From Alkalimonas amylolytica (GTDB lineage: Bacteria; Pseudomonadota; Gammaproteobacteria; Enterobacterales; Alteromonadaceae): a stretch of DNA of 41,051 nt. The translations under genes and the position numbers were made by a program. Positions 30,511 to 39,282 of this stretch are shown in pieces. The notes under the pieces are model-generated. The model saw nothing but the letters and a program-made list of their open reading frames with translations, made no database searches and was not told the DNA's origin. The stretch lies in contig NZ_FNRM01000001.1 of assembly GCF_900107845.1 (NCBI RefSeq), positions 1 to 41,051 of the forward strand. The letters are read 5' to 3'. Positions within the stretch are counted from its first letter, which is position 1, and each line of letters opens with the position of its first letter.

Positions 30511-30714
30511 TTATTCTTTTTGCTGCTTTTTCCACTCGTCTGTCAGCAAGCCTGCAAATCCCCAATTTTCTTCCTCTATTTCCTGGATGACTACATGGGT
30601 ATGTTCAGGTTTTTTGCCCAAAACGCGGGCAAGTGAATCGGTAACATCTTGCACCAGGGCAGCTTTTTGCTGCTTTGATGCTCCTTTTGTGATTTGAATA
30701 TTTACGTATGGCAT
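30511..30714 (-). CDS. 4-oxalocrotonate tautomerase-family protein
   Basis: This is a 67-residue small tautomerase. After the initiator Met comes Pro (MPYVNIQITKGAS), the catalytic N-terminal proline of this superfamily. KQQKAALVQDVTDSLARVLGKKPEHTHVVIQEI follows the 4-OT pattern of strand-helix-strand. The start at 30714 is fixed by the catalytic Pro and by GGAG five bases upstream; an in-frame start ten codons earlier would bury the proline. Members isomerise keto/enol acids as hexamers or dimers. The natural substrate is not indicated by the neighbours. Confidence 0.9.
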   Translation of the reverse strand: MPYVNIQITKGASKQQKAALVQDVTDSLARVLGKKPEHTHVVIQEIEEENWGFAGLLTDEWKKQQKE

Positions 30715-30930
30715 GTTCGCTCCAGCATGAACTAAAGTGCTCAATCATCGGCTTCGTTGCTGCAAGTGTACTGTCGCATCAGCAGGCGCAACAAGGTTTT
30801 TTCTGTACAGATTTGTACTGCGAAGCAACATGCTGACTTTAAGGCAGTATTCGCCGCAACATATTGTTTTTTATTATTAATCAAAGCCTGCTATAGTTGA
30901 GTTATTGCATACCTACCACGCTGCTTTACT

Positions 30931-31827
30931 ATGCACCTTTCCGTAAAACTCAGCCTGTTCACTGCCTTTTTGCTGTTTAGCCGTACCATGCAAGCCAATG
31001 AGCTGCAATTGCAGCTGCAACTTGGGCTGGAACATAGCGATAACCTGAGTATTCTGGAAACCGAAACCATCAGCGAGCGCAGCGATCTGGCGCGGCGGTT
31101 ATCGGCGGAGTTCAGCTATTACTGGCAGCCCAACCCGCTGGTGACGGTGGATGCAATGTACCAATATTCGCAGCTGCATTATCAGGAGCTAACCGATTAC
31201 AACCTGGCCATGCACAGTGGCTTTTTGGATCTCAGCTATGCCTACCAGCAGTGGACTTTGGGCTTGGCACCGGCGTATAGCAAAGCAAGGCTGGCCGGGG
31301 AAGACTTTTTAACCCACAGCCAGGCCGGTTTCTATCTGGCACGGCTGGTTGGCACCCAAAGCTATCTGCGGGCCAGCCTGACCCTGTCGGACAAAAAACT
31401 GGCTGATCTGCCTGAACGCAGTGCCCGGCCTGTTCAGCTGAGCGCAGATTGGTACAGGTTTCTATCGCAGCGTCGTTTTATCCAACTGCGGGTGCAAACG
31501 GGCCAGGAGCGCGCCAATGACAGCGCTTTTGATTATCGTTTGGTTGGCGCACGCTTGCGTTTTTCCCAGCGCTTTAGCTGGTTAGAGCGCCAGCACCGCT
31601 GGCAGATTACCGGCAGAGCTCAGTACCGGCCGTACCGGGGCGAGCTGACCGAACTGGCCAGCGCCCGGCGCGATCAGCACTATGGTATTTCAGCTGAATT
31701 AAACATCGGCCTCTGGCAACAGTTGTCGCTAGTCAGCCAACTGGATATGGCACGCTATCGCTCGAATCTGGACAGCGCAGATTATCGGGAAACCAGAGCT
31801 GCTCTGCTACTGCAAGCCAGCTTCTGA
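30931..31827 (+). CDS. Outer-membrane beta-barrel protein, unknown substrate
   Basis: This is a 298-residue protein with a signal peptide (hydrophobic 8-18, cleavage near QA-NE) and then repeated amphipathic strands rich in Tyr, Gln and Arg. It ends in LLLQASF with the terminal Phe expected for BAM-inserted barrels. It is about the size of a 12-14-strand barrel and loosely resembles DUF560/surface-lipoprotein-modifier or outer-membrane-beta-barrel families; I am not certain of the family. Its last 21 bp overlap the convergent subtilase gene. The proximity of a secreted protease and an ECF sigma factor suggests an envelope function. Confidence 0.75.
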   Translation: MHLSVKLSLFTAFLLFSRTMQANELQLQLQLGLEHSDNLSILETETISERSDLARRLSAEFSYYWQPNPLVTVDAMYQYSQLHYQELTDYNLAMHSGFLDLSYAYQQWTLGLAPAYSKARLAGEDFLTHSQAGFYLARLVGTQSYLRASLTLSDKKLADLPERSARPVQLSADWYRFLSQRRFIQLRVQTGQERANDSAFDYRLVGARLRFSQRFSWLERQHRWQITGRAQYRPYRGELTELASARRDQHYGISAELNIGLWQQLSLVSQLDMARYRSNLDSADYRETRAALLLQASF

Positions 31828-33183
31828 GCCAAGCTGCCGGCCTGGCAGCACGCCATAGCCATAGCCGGCCGTGTTGTGCGGCCCTGGTGCCGGGATCGCC
31901 ACTCGCTTTAACTGAGCCAGTGCCGCTGTGTAGTCCCCGGTCTCGGCCAACGCACAGGCCAACCAGGCAGCCGCTACCGGTGCCGCCAGGGAAGTACCAC
32001 TGTCCAGCCGATACCCCCCTTGGCTATCAGCCACCATCACCTGATCACCGGCTGCAGCAAAAGCGATATGCTCACCTTGCACTGCCCAGCGATACAATTG
32101 CATCTGCTCGTTAACAGCCGTGACGGCCAACACTTCAGGGTAAGCTGCCGGATAAAGCGGCTGGGCCTGTGGGCCGGCGTTACCAACAGCAGCGACCAGA
32201 TAGGTTGAACCTTGCCATAACTGCTCTATGGCGCGTCGCAGTGCCTGGTTATCCGGCCCGGTCAGGCTCATATTGATCACCTGCACACCTTGTTGCGCCT
32301 GCCAGTTCAGTGCCTGTAACAAAGATTGCAAGGTGGTTCCCTGACGTTGTTGCTTATCCTGATAAAACACGGCCGCATGATACACAGTCAGCGGCTGATC
32401 AAATTGCTGCGTCAATCTGGACGCAACCGCGGTGCCATGGCTCAGCGGCTGCTCCAGCTCTTCGGCAACAAAACTCTGGCTTTGAAACCGAACCCGTTGT
32501 TGCCACTGCGGATGCTGCCTATCAATAGCGGTATCAATCAACCCCAGTGTGGCTGGTTGCTGACACAACGCTGCTTCTTGCCTGGCAGCCACTGTGGCCG
32601 TTCGCGCTGAAGCATTGCCGCTTTGTAACCGATAGATATGATTGCGATCCAGCCCTGGCGGCTTTAACTCAGACAGGCGCTCTGTCAGCGCCTGATGCGA
32701 GTCCAGCTCTGGCGGCAATTGCAACGTCAGCAACTGGCTATCCAGCGCAGCTAAATGCTGCTCCGCTACCAGGTAATCCAGCAACCAGGCAGCTTGTTGC
32801 TGCAATTGCTGGCGTTCGTTTTGGCTTAGCAGCAAGACCCACTCCCGCTCTATCGCCTGAAAATCGTGCTCAACCATCACCTCGACTCTGCGCTGAGCCA
32901 GCCTGGCCGTGCTGACCTGGGCTCTTGGCTGCGGAACTTGCCTAAACTGGCGCTCAGCAATGCGCTCGGAAGCTCTTTCCACAGCAGCTGCGGCTGGCTC
33001 GGGTAATCGCTCAGGCAGGTTTTCCAGTTGCCGCATGGCTCGTTCCAGTTGGCGCTCGGCCTGACGCTCCATTTGCCGCTCGGCCGGTGTCTGCGGCCGC
33101 TCTGGCAAATCAGGTCGGTTTGGGTTGGCCATCAGGGCAAAGCTGGCCAAACAAAGAACACTCATCAGCAGGGCTTGCATCAT
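31807..33183 (-). CDS. Secreted subtilisin-like serine peptidase (family S8)
   Basis: This is a 458-residue exported subtilase. A signal peptide (about 1-19, cleavage after ALMA) is followed by an Arg/Glu-rich, helix-forming segment (about 25-95, repeated ER/RQ pairs) and a prodomain to about 205. The catalytic domain has Asp217 (LGLIDTAID), His249 (SHGTAVAS), oxyanion Asn335 (AAVGNAG) and Ser398 (DSGTSLAAP). The charged, coiled-coil-like N-terminal segment is unusual for S8. The start at 33183 is preferred over an upstream TTG. It is divergent from an ECF sigma/anti-sigma pair and convergent with a barrel gene, suggesting that the sigma factor controls it or that the protease takes part in signalling. 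Confidence 0.88.
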   Translation of the reverse strand: MMQALLMSVLCLASFALMANPNRPDLPERPQTPAERQMERQAERQLERAMRQLENLPERLPEPAAAAVERASERIAERQFRQVPQPRAQVSTARLAQRRVEVMVEHDFQAIEREWVLLLSQNERQQLQQQAAWLLDYLVAEQHLAALDSQLLTLQLPPELDSHQALTERLSELKPPGLDRNHIYRLQSGNASARTATVAARQEAALCQQPATLGLIDTAIDRQHPQWQQRVRFQSQSFVAEELEQPLSHGTAVASRLTQQFDQPLTVYHAAVFYQDKQQRQGTTLQSLLQALNWQAQQGVQVINMSLTGPDNQALRRAIEQLWQGSTYLVAAVGNAGPQAQPLYPAAYPEVLAVTAVNEQMQLYRWAVQGEHIAFAAAGDQVMVADSQGGYRLDSGTSLAAPVAAAWLACALAETGDYTAALAQLKRVAIPAPGPHNTAGYGYGVLPGRQLGSEAGLQ

Positions 33184-33302
33184 GGGTACTACCAATCATT
33201 TGAACTGTGCTAACGTAATAACGTATCAGCCGGGAAAAAATTCCATTGCTTTGGAATAAAACCACAGAGCCAACCGTTTACCATGAAAAGGATAAATCTT
33301 TA

Positions 33303-33791
33303 GTGAGCATAGCAGACTTGCAACGTCTTTTGCCTCCTTTGCGACGTTTCTGCTTTTCACTGACCGGAAACAGAGCCGACGCGGATGATCTGTTGCAATC
33401 AACGGTGGAAAAGCTGCTTAAGCACCCAACCCCGGATGCGGTTGCCATGGATTCCTGGGCGTTTCGTATTTGCCGGAACCTTTGGATTGATGAATACCGC
33501 TCGCGCAAAGTCCGGCTGGCGTATGCCGCTGCCCAACCGGAAGTACACGACAGTGCAGACAGCGAGCAACAGGAGCAGCAGATGAGCATTTATCTGGTAG
33601 AAGAAGCCATAGCGAAGCTTTCCAACGAGCATCAGGAAGTGCTGGCGTTGATTGCTATTGAAGGCATGAGCTACAAAAAAGCCGCTGAAACCCTGGATTT
33701 ACCGCTAGGTACTATTATGAGCCGACTGGCCAGAGCCAGAGCACAATTAAATGAAGCCTTACAGGCCAGATACAATGGGGAAACGGCATGA
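33303..33791 (+). CDS. ECF-family RNA polymerase sigma factor
   Basis: This is a 162-residue (from GTG at 33303) sigma-70 family protein. Region 2 contains LLPPLRRFCFSLTGNRADADDLLQSTVEKLL and WAFRICRNLWIDEYRS. Region 4 contains LSNEHQEVLALIAIEGMSYKKAAETLDLPLGTIMSRLARARAQL with a helix-turn-helix. The start is uncertain: the frame opens at TTG 33246, but ECF proteins usually begin shortly before the LLPPLRRF segment, so GTG 33303 (AAGGA 11 bp upstream) fits better. Its stop overlaps the anti-sigma ATG as ATGA. The partner arrangement implies envelope-triggered release. Confidence 0.88.
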   Translation: MSIADLQRLLPPLRRFCFSLTGNRADADDLLQSTVEKLLKHPTPDAVAMDSWAFRICRNLWIDEYRSRKVRLAYAAAQPEVHDSADSEQQEQQMSIYLVEEAIAKLSNEHQEVLALIAIEGMSYKKAAETLDLPLGTIMSRLARARAQLNEALQARYNGETA

Positions 33792-34483
33792 TGATAAGCG
33801 ATGAAACCCTATCCGCCTTTCTGGATGCTGAGCTGCCAGAAGCAGACATGCAACAGATTTATCAGCAGGTGCAGCAGCAGCCGGAACTGGCTCTTCGGTT
33901 AGCCAGCTTGTGCAGCATGGATGCCTGCTTTCGGAAAATGGCCCGGCGACTGGATGACGAGCCCTTACCAGCTGCTGTCACTGAGTTGCTGCAAGCAGCC
34001 AGCCAGGATAACCAGCCGCAGCAAGGCTGGTGGCAGCAAAGCTACAGCACACTGCAACGCCATGCGGCGGCGGTTGCCAGCCTGGCTTTGATTTCCGGGA
34101 TGTTGGTTGGTTATTACGCTCCTGCCGAAGCCGATCACTGGCCGCTGATTGCCAGCACCCTGGAGCAGTCGGTCAGTGGCCAAAGCTATACCGCAACCAA
34201 ACAGCTCACCCTGACGCCAACACTGGCTTTTATCAATAACGAACAGCAGCTATGCCGTCATTACCAGCAAAGTACAGCAACCGCCACCAGTGAACACCTG
34301 GCCTGCAAACAGGGCGACAACTGGCAACTGATTGCCAGTGCGTACCAGCCTGCAGTTCGTCATAGCGGCGAGTACCAATTAGCCAGTCATCAATCGGCGC
34401 TGGATAGCGTCATGGATCAGCTGGGCGTGCAAGCGGTGTTAACCTTGCAGCAAGAACACGACCTACAAAGAAAAAACAATTAA
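33788..34483 (+). CDS. Transmembrane anti-sigma factor
   Basis: This 231-residue protein starts with SDETLSAFLDAELPEADMQQI, the N-terminal helix pattern of cytoplasmic anti-sigma domains. One transmembrane segment (about 92-110, AAAVASLALISGMLVGYY) and a periplasmic C-terminal domain of about 120 residues follow. There is no HxxxCxxC zinc motif, so it is not a ZAS-type redox anti-sigma. Its ATG overlaps the sigma gene stop (ATGA), so the two are translated in a coupled manner. It should hold the sigma factor at the inner membrane until a periplasmic signal frees it. A strong terminator follows. Confidence 0.85.
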   Translation: MMISDETLSAFLDAELPEADMQQIYQQVQQQPELALRLASLCSMDACFRKMARRLDDEPLPAAVTELLQAASQDNQPQQGWWQQSYSTLQRHAAAVASLALISGMLVGYYAPAEADHWPLIASTLEQSVSGQSYTATKQLTLTPTLAFINNEQQLCRHYQQSTATATSEHLACKQGDNWQLIASAYQPAVRHSGEYQLASHQSALDSVMDQLGVQAVLTLQQEHDLQRKNN

Positions 34484-34507
34484 ATTGTTGAAATAAAAAC
34501 AAAAAAA

Positions 34508-34530
34508 ACCGCCAGAACGGCGGTTTTTTT
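34508..34530. terminator. Bidirectional Rho-independent terminator
   Basis: A stem ACCGCC/GGCGGT with loop AGAAC, flanked by A7 and T7 runs, lies between the convergent anti-sigma gene and the DUF4382 lipoprotein gene and can end both transcripts. Confidence 0.88.
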
Positions 34531-34544
34531 ATTTGCTTCTGGTG

Positions 34545-35540
34545 TTAAAAATCCAGCTGATGCGGTTGTTGGCGCGCCTCAATGCTGATGTTCTGCGCTT
34601 CTAAGAACAGGATCTCGTCCACTTCTTCTGGATCATCCGCCAGATCGCAGGTGATAGCTACCGTGTAGTTGCCAGCATCCACAAAGCCGATGCTGTAACG
34701 GTATTCAGTCGCATCATTAACAAAGAAGACGCCGGTGCTGGCGTAAGGCAGCTGCAACTCATCGCTGGCATTGTTATCCGAGCGATTGTCTGACATGCTC
34801 TCCAGCGCTACATCAGCACCTTCAAACAGGTAAACAGCGGCAACAGCAGCACGTTCATCGGCCGGATTTACGTCGCACTGATTATCCAACAGGAAGCCTT
34901 CACTGACCAGGCCTTCCAGGTGGCCTACTTCACTGTTATCCACCAGCCGCAGGCCCCTTGGCTGCACTAAAAAGCCCGGTTGGCCAACCGGGTTTACCAA
35001 AGCACGGCGTAAATCAAATTCCAGCGTATAACTGAAAGTACCACCGGCGCTTAAGGTTGGCCCATCCAGCCGCAGCTGATTGGATGGAACCCGAACTGGC
35101 TCAAGGCTGCCATCCAACAGCTCAACATAGCTGCCCTCAGCAATATCCAACCGTAACTGCCCATAGGAACCAGCCGGCACGCTGGCTCCGGTAATCAGCG
35201 CTTCAGCATTGGCTCCTTGCAAAGTCAGTAAGTCAATACCACGGCTGTTGGGCACCACATTGCCAGTCTCATCACGGCAAACATCATTGGTCTCGGCGGT
35301 AAACTCGTCCGAGCCTAAGGTAAAGCGCTGCGGCTGCATGCCATTGCCAACCAATTCAATGCCAGAAAAACAAATCACCACGGCAGCAGCCTCAGTCACG
35401 GGGGCATCACTAACACCAAAGCTAAAGACGGCACTGGTCGGTGGCGTCAGTTCTTCACTGCTATCACCACCACAGGCCACCAGAGCCACAGAGACTGCTA
35501 CGGCAGCAGCGGCTAATCGAAAAGTGTGTCCGTATTTCAT
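34545..35540 (-). CDS. DUF4382 lipoprotein
   Basis: This 331-residue lipoprotein has a signal with lipobox LVAC (Cys near 23), followed by GGDSS. The DUF4382 domain (about 36-200) has the entry F-x-F-G-V-S-D-A-P-V and ends in RGLRLVDNSEV. The C-terminal part (about 210-331) is a carboxypeptidase-regulatory-like beta fold (VYLFEGADV ... GNYTVAITC). DUF4382 proteins are envelope-anchored and of unknown function. The start at 35540 (MKYGH) has AGG eight bases upstream; earlier ATGs lie on or before that site. It is monocistronic. Confidence 0.85.
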   Translation of the reverse strand: MKYGHTFRLAAAAVAVSVALVACGGDSSEELTPPTSAVFSFGVSDAPVTEAAAVVICFSGIELVGNGMQPQRFTLGSDEFTAETNDVCRDETGNVVPNSRGIDLLTLQGANAEALITGASVPAGSYGQLRLDIAEGSYVELLDGSLEPVRVPSNQLRLDGPTLSAGGTFSYTLEFDLRRALVNPVGQPGFLVQPRGLRLVDNSEVGHLEGLVSEGFLLDNQCDVNPADERAAVAAVYLFEGADVALESMSDNRSDNNASDELQLPYASTGVFFVNDATEYRYSIGFVDAGNYTVAITCDLADDPEEVDEILFLEAQNISIEARQQPHQLDF

Positions 35541-35636
35541 TGCCATTACCTGTTTGTTGCATGGAAAAATCAGCACAAGCTGGGTTATTACAGGGTTAAC
35601 GATTCAGCTGACTGATTTATTCCATCAACAACGGCA

Positions 35637-37667
35637 TTATTTTAAAACCTGCAGCAAATTACTGTAATCATCGGTCCAGAGGATCGCCGGCTTAAGCGCT
35701 GAAGGCCAGTCGCTTAACGCATGCCGGATCTCGGGTTGTTGCAATAAAAACGCATTGCGTGTCAGCAGCACCCATTCGGTCGCCGCTGGGTTCTGACTAT
35801 CCGCCGGGGTATGAAAAAACAGTGCTTCCAAACCAAAGTATCTGGCATGGTTACGCACCACCGACGTAAGGTCCAGGTAGTTGTTCGAGATATGCACTGC
35901 CAATACACCATCGGCACGCAGATGCTGCAGATACAATGCAAAGGCTTCACGGGTTAATAAATGCTGCGGGATGGCATCGCTGCTAAAGGCATCCAACACC
36001 AGCACATCAAACTGCTGGCTGCCCTGTTGTTGCAGCTGCTGTTGCAGCACCAAGCGGCCATCTCCCAGCAACACTTCGATGGCCGCAGCGCTATCGGCCA
36101 GATAACTAAAATGCTGCTGCGCCGTGCTGATGACCGCCGGATTCAGCTCGTAAAACTGAATGCGATCCCCTGCCCTGCCGTAGACTGCCAGGGTGCCAGC
36201 CCCCAGACCAACCATGCCAAAATGCCGGCCAGCGCTTTTAGTGCCATTGGCTGCGCTTAGCTCTGGTTGACGATACTGCAGCGCCAGCGCCACGCCCGTG
36301 CCAGGCCGGTAGTAGCTCAGCGCCTGTTGCCGTTTATCCTCAGTCAGATACTGAGCGCCATGGCTGGTGGTGCCATCAATCAGAATACGCTGCATCTGTC
36401 CAGCCACCGGAATATCGCGCACCACCAGACTGCCGTAAAAATTACGTTCTTGATGCACAGTAAACTGATTCAGCATCGTATGCAGCCAAATCGCCAACAG
36501 CGCAAAACTTGCAGCGCCTCCCAGCCAGGCGACTTTTCGCCACAGCACCAGTTGACGCTGCCAGGGCAGCACAGCCAGCAGCAGGATAGCCAGCAAGACT
36601 ACTGGAAATTCATGAAAATCATTTAAAAGAGCCGGGGCCAACAGATTAACCAACAAGCCCCCCAACACACCGCCGAGTGCCATCGCCAGATAAAAACGGG
36701 TTAACTGACTTGCCAGCGGCTTTAAGCGCGCCAGCTCGCCATGACAGAGCATGCAGCCACTGAACAGGATCAGCAGATACAAAGCCAACTGCGAATAGAG
36801 ATCAAATAGCCGGCCAAAATGGATCAATATCAGCGCCAGCACCAGGCCAATACCAAACAGATACAGCCAGAGCGCGCGCTGATACCAGTGCTCGCGGTTA
36901 AAGACCAGAATAAAGCTCAGTAAGTACAGCGAAAGCGGCACCACCCACAAAAATGGCACTGGTGGCACATTTTGCGTCAGTTGCTGGGTGACCGCTAACA
37001 ATAAGACGACGCCAGCGGCTGATAAACTCAGCCAATAGCCCCATTGCCAGGGGCTGGCGGCAGCAACCGGTTCAGAGCTGGCCTCGGCCTTAGGTAATTG
37101 CCAGCCAAGCAAAGCCAATAGCAACGCAGCCAGGCCAGTAAAGCCCCATTGCCAACCGAAAAACTGCAGCGACAATGGCAACCAGGGCTCCAGCACAAAG
37201 GGGTAACTGAGCAAGGCCCCTAACGAGCCAAGATTGGATAAGGCATACAAACGGTACGGCGAGCGCAGGGGAAAACGGTCGGCAAACCAGCGCTGCACCA
37301 AAGGTGCGCTGGCAGCAATCACCAACAACGGCAGACCAAACAACAGCAGCAGCCAACTCAAGATGCTAAGCAAAGGATAGCCGGATGGCTCAGGCGCTGA
37401 GACGGCACTGCCAGCCCACCACAACCAAAGCAACGCCAACAGCACCAGGCTGCCGTGCACAGTCCGTTGCTGCTTTAAGCTCAGCGTATGGGTTAGCCAG
37501 TGGGCGTAGCTATAGCCGGCCAACAGCATCAGCTGAAAGAACAACATGCAGGCCGTCCAAACTGCGGCTCCACCACCGAAGTAAGGCAAAAGCCAGCGCG
37601 CTGCCAAAGGCTGGATCAGAAACAACAATAGAGCACTGAGGAAAATGGTGACGGCAAATAAAGGCAC
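35637..37667 (-). CDS. Membrane-fused spermidine synthase-like protein
   Basis: This is a 676-residue fusion. The first about 420 residues form some 12 hydrophobic helices (transporter-like; begins MPLFAVTIFLSALLLFLIQP, includes LYALSNLGSLGALLSYP). The C-terminal about 230 residues are a spermidine-synthase/SAM-binding fold with MVGLGAGTLAVYG, acidic YELNPAVI, GDGRL and LDAFSSDAIPQHLLT. Such fused proteins are widespread in proteobacteria, but their reaction is not established; a true polyamine synthase role is doubtful because the aminopropyltransferase active site is only partly kept. It lies between the DUF4382 lipoprotein gene and a divergent YfcC transporter. Confidence 0.85.
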   Translation of the reverse strand: MPLFAVTIFLSALLLFLIQPLAARWLLPYFGGGAAVWTACMLFFQLMLLAGYSYAHWLTHTLSLKQQRTVHGSLVLLALLWLWWAGSAVSAPEPSGYPLLSILSWLLLLFGLPLLVIAASAPLVQRWFADRFPLRSPYRLYALSNLGSLGALLSYPFVLEPWLPLSLQFFGWQWGFTGLAALLLALLGWQLPKAEASSEPVAAASPWQWGYWLSLSAAGVVLLLAVTQQLTQNVPPVPFLWVVPLSLYLLSFILVFNREHWYQRALWLYLFGIGLVLALILIHFGRLFDLYSQLALYLLILFSGCMLCHGELARLKPLASQLTRFYLAMALGGVLGGLLVNLLAPALLNDFHEFPVVLLAILLLAVLPWQRQLVLWRKVAWLGGAASFALLAIWLHTMLNQFTVHQERNFYGSLVVRDIPVAGQMQRILIDGTTSHGAQYLTEDKRQQALSYYRPGTGVALALQYRQPELSAANGTKSAGRHFGMVGLGAGTLAVYGRAGDRIQFYELNPAVISTAQQHFSYLADSAAAIEVLLGDGRLVLQQQLQQQGSQQFDVLVLDAFSSDAIPQHLLTREAFALYLQHLRADGVLAVHISNNYLDLTSVVRNHARYFGLEALFFHTPADSQNPAATEWVLLTRNAFLLQQPEIRHALSDWPSALKPAILWTDDYSNLLQVLK

Positions 37668-37833
37668 AGCTGCATCCGGCAGGTTTTACAAGGCGCTCAG
37701 CCTAGCTAAAGCCAGCTCAGACTGCAAGCCTGTTCAGACCAGCCACAAAAAACCAACAGGGCCTTGGTTGCACATCAGCCTTCAGGTAGACTTGGCGGGT
37801 TTGTATTTACCCTCATAACAAAAAGGTCTTTCC

Positions 37834-39282
37834 ATGAAGAAAGCATTTAAGGTTCCCCATACCCTCACCCTGCTGTTTAGCATGATGATTGTGGCCATGA
37901 TCGCCACCTGGATCGTGCCACAAGGTTTTTTTGATACTGCCCTGACCGAAACTGGTCGCACAGTCGTTATCCCAGGCACTTACACCCTGGCTGAAGAGCG
38001 GGAGTTGCTTACCCCATGGCAGCTGCTGACGGCTGTGCCCCGCGCTTTTGCCGCGGCGCAGGATATTATTTTCTTTGTGTTTATTGTCGGCGGTGTGCTG
38101 GCTGTGGCGCGTAGAACCGGCACCGTTGATGCACTGATTGGGCGTTTGTTGGAAAAGCACAGCGATGCACCCCATAAGTTAATCTTTATGGTGATTTTCT
38201 TCTTTTCACTGGCCTCAGGTGCCATCGGTACGGCCGGTGAGTACATTCCCTTTGTGCTGATATTGGTCGCGCTCTGTAAAGCGATGCGGCTCGATAGCAT
38301 GACTGCGGTGGGCATGACAGTGGCGGGCTATGGGGTTGGTTACGGCGTTTCGGCCTTTAACCCCTTCACCGTATTGATTGCCCAGGGCATTGCTGAAGTG
38401 CCACCCTACTCCGGTATGTGGCTGCGCTTAGCCCTGATCCTGCCCTTTTGTATTATTGCGTATCATCACGTTTGGAAGTATGCCCAAAAAGTCATTGCCG
38501 ATCCGAACGCTTCCATGGTGGCCGACTTGCCCTGCCCGGTTGGTGATATCAGCAACAAGAACTACCCCAGCCTGAACAAGCGTCATAAGCTGATCCTGGG
38601 TACTTTCCTGGTGACCATCGGCATTGCTATTTATGGTATTTCGCAGCACGGCTGGTACCTGTATGAACTGGGTGCCTGCTTTATTGGTTGGGGCTTACTA
38701 ACCACCCTGATTGGTCGACTAAACTTTGATCAAGCCTCCGATAGTTTTATTGAAGGGGTGAAAGACTTAACGACCACCGCAGTATTAATTGGTATTGCCC
38801 GTGGTATTGCACTGATTTTAGAAGATGGCCAGATCCTGCACAGCATAGTGCACGGCCTGTCGCTACCGTTGTCGCATGTGCCGGCTACTATTTCAGCCTT
38901 TGGTATGCTGGTCATTCAAACCATTTTGAATCTGTTTGTGCCATCCGGCAGCGGCCAGGCTTTTGTAACCATGCCATTGATGGCACCACTTAGCGACTTG
39001 GTGGGTGTACCACGCCAGGTCGCAGTGCTGGCTTATCAGTTTGGCGATGGCTTCTCCAATATGATAGTGCCAACCAATGCAGTGTTAATGGGGATTATCG
39101 GCATAGCCGGTGTGCCTTACGATCGCTGGTTTAAGTTCTGCATGCCGCTGCTGTTAAAACTGATGCTGGCCGCCGCTGTGGTGCTGATGCTGGCGGTGGT
39201 GTTCGGCTACGGTGCAGATGTGCAACCCGAAGTGGTACTGGCGCCGGTGGAAGCCGTGACCACCCTTAACCAAGGCTCTTAA
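37834..39282 (+). CDS. YfcC-family inner-membrane transporter (second paralogue)
   Basis: This is a 482-residue polytopic protein with about 12 helices and the same duplicated signatures as the gene at 20364: SAFNPFTVLIAQGIAEVPP in the first half, PSGSGQAFVTMPLMAPLSDL and QFGDGFSNMIVPTNAV in the second. Differences are a shorter first loop and the segment ASGAIGTAGEYIPFVLI in place of the GMGEEAIAF stretch. Putative basic amino acid or dipeptide carrier. AAAAAGG precedes ATG 37834. Its stop shares one base with the kinase start (TAATG), so the two are co-translated. Whether it also serves cyanophycin products cannot be told. Confidence 0.85.
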   Translation: MKKAFKVPHTLTLLFSMMIVAMIATWIVPQGFFDTALTETGRTVVIPGTYTLAEERELLTPWQLLTAVPRAFAAAQDIIFFVFIVGGVLAVARRTGTVDALIGRLLEKHSDAPHKLIFMVIFFFSLASGAIGTAGEYIPFVLILVALCKAMRLDSMTAVGMTVAGYGVGYGVSAFNPFTVLIAQGIAEVPPYSGMWLRLALILPFCIIAYHHVWKYAQKVIADPNASMVADLPCPVGDISNKNYPSLNKRHKLILGTFLVTIGIAIYGISQHGWYLYELGACFIGWGLLTTLIGRLNFDQASDSFIEGVKDLTTTAVLIGIARGIALILEDGQILHSIVHGLSLPLSHVPATISAFGMLVIQTILNLFVPSGSGQAFVTMPLMAPLSDLVGVPRQVAVLAYQFGDGFSNMIVPTNAVLMGIIGIAGVPYDRWFKFCMPLLLKLMLAAAVVLMLAVVFGYGADVQPEVVLAPVEAVTTLNQGS

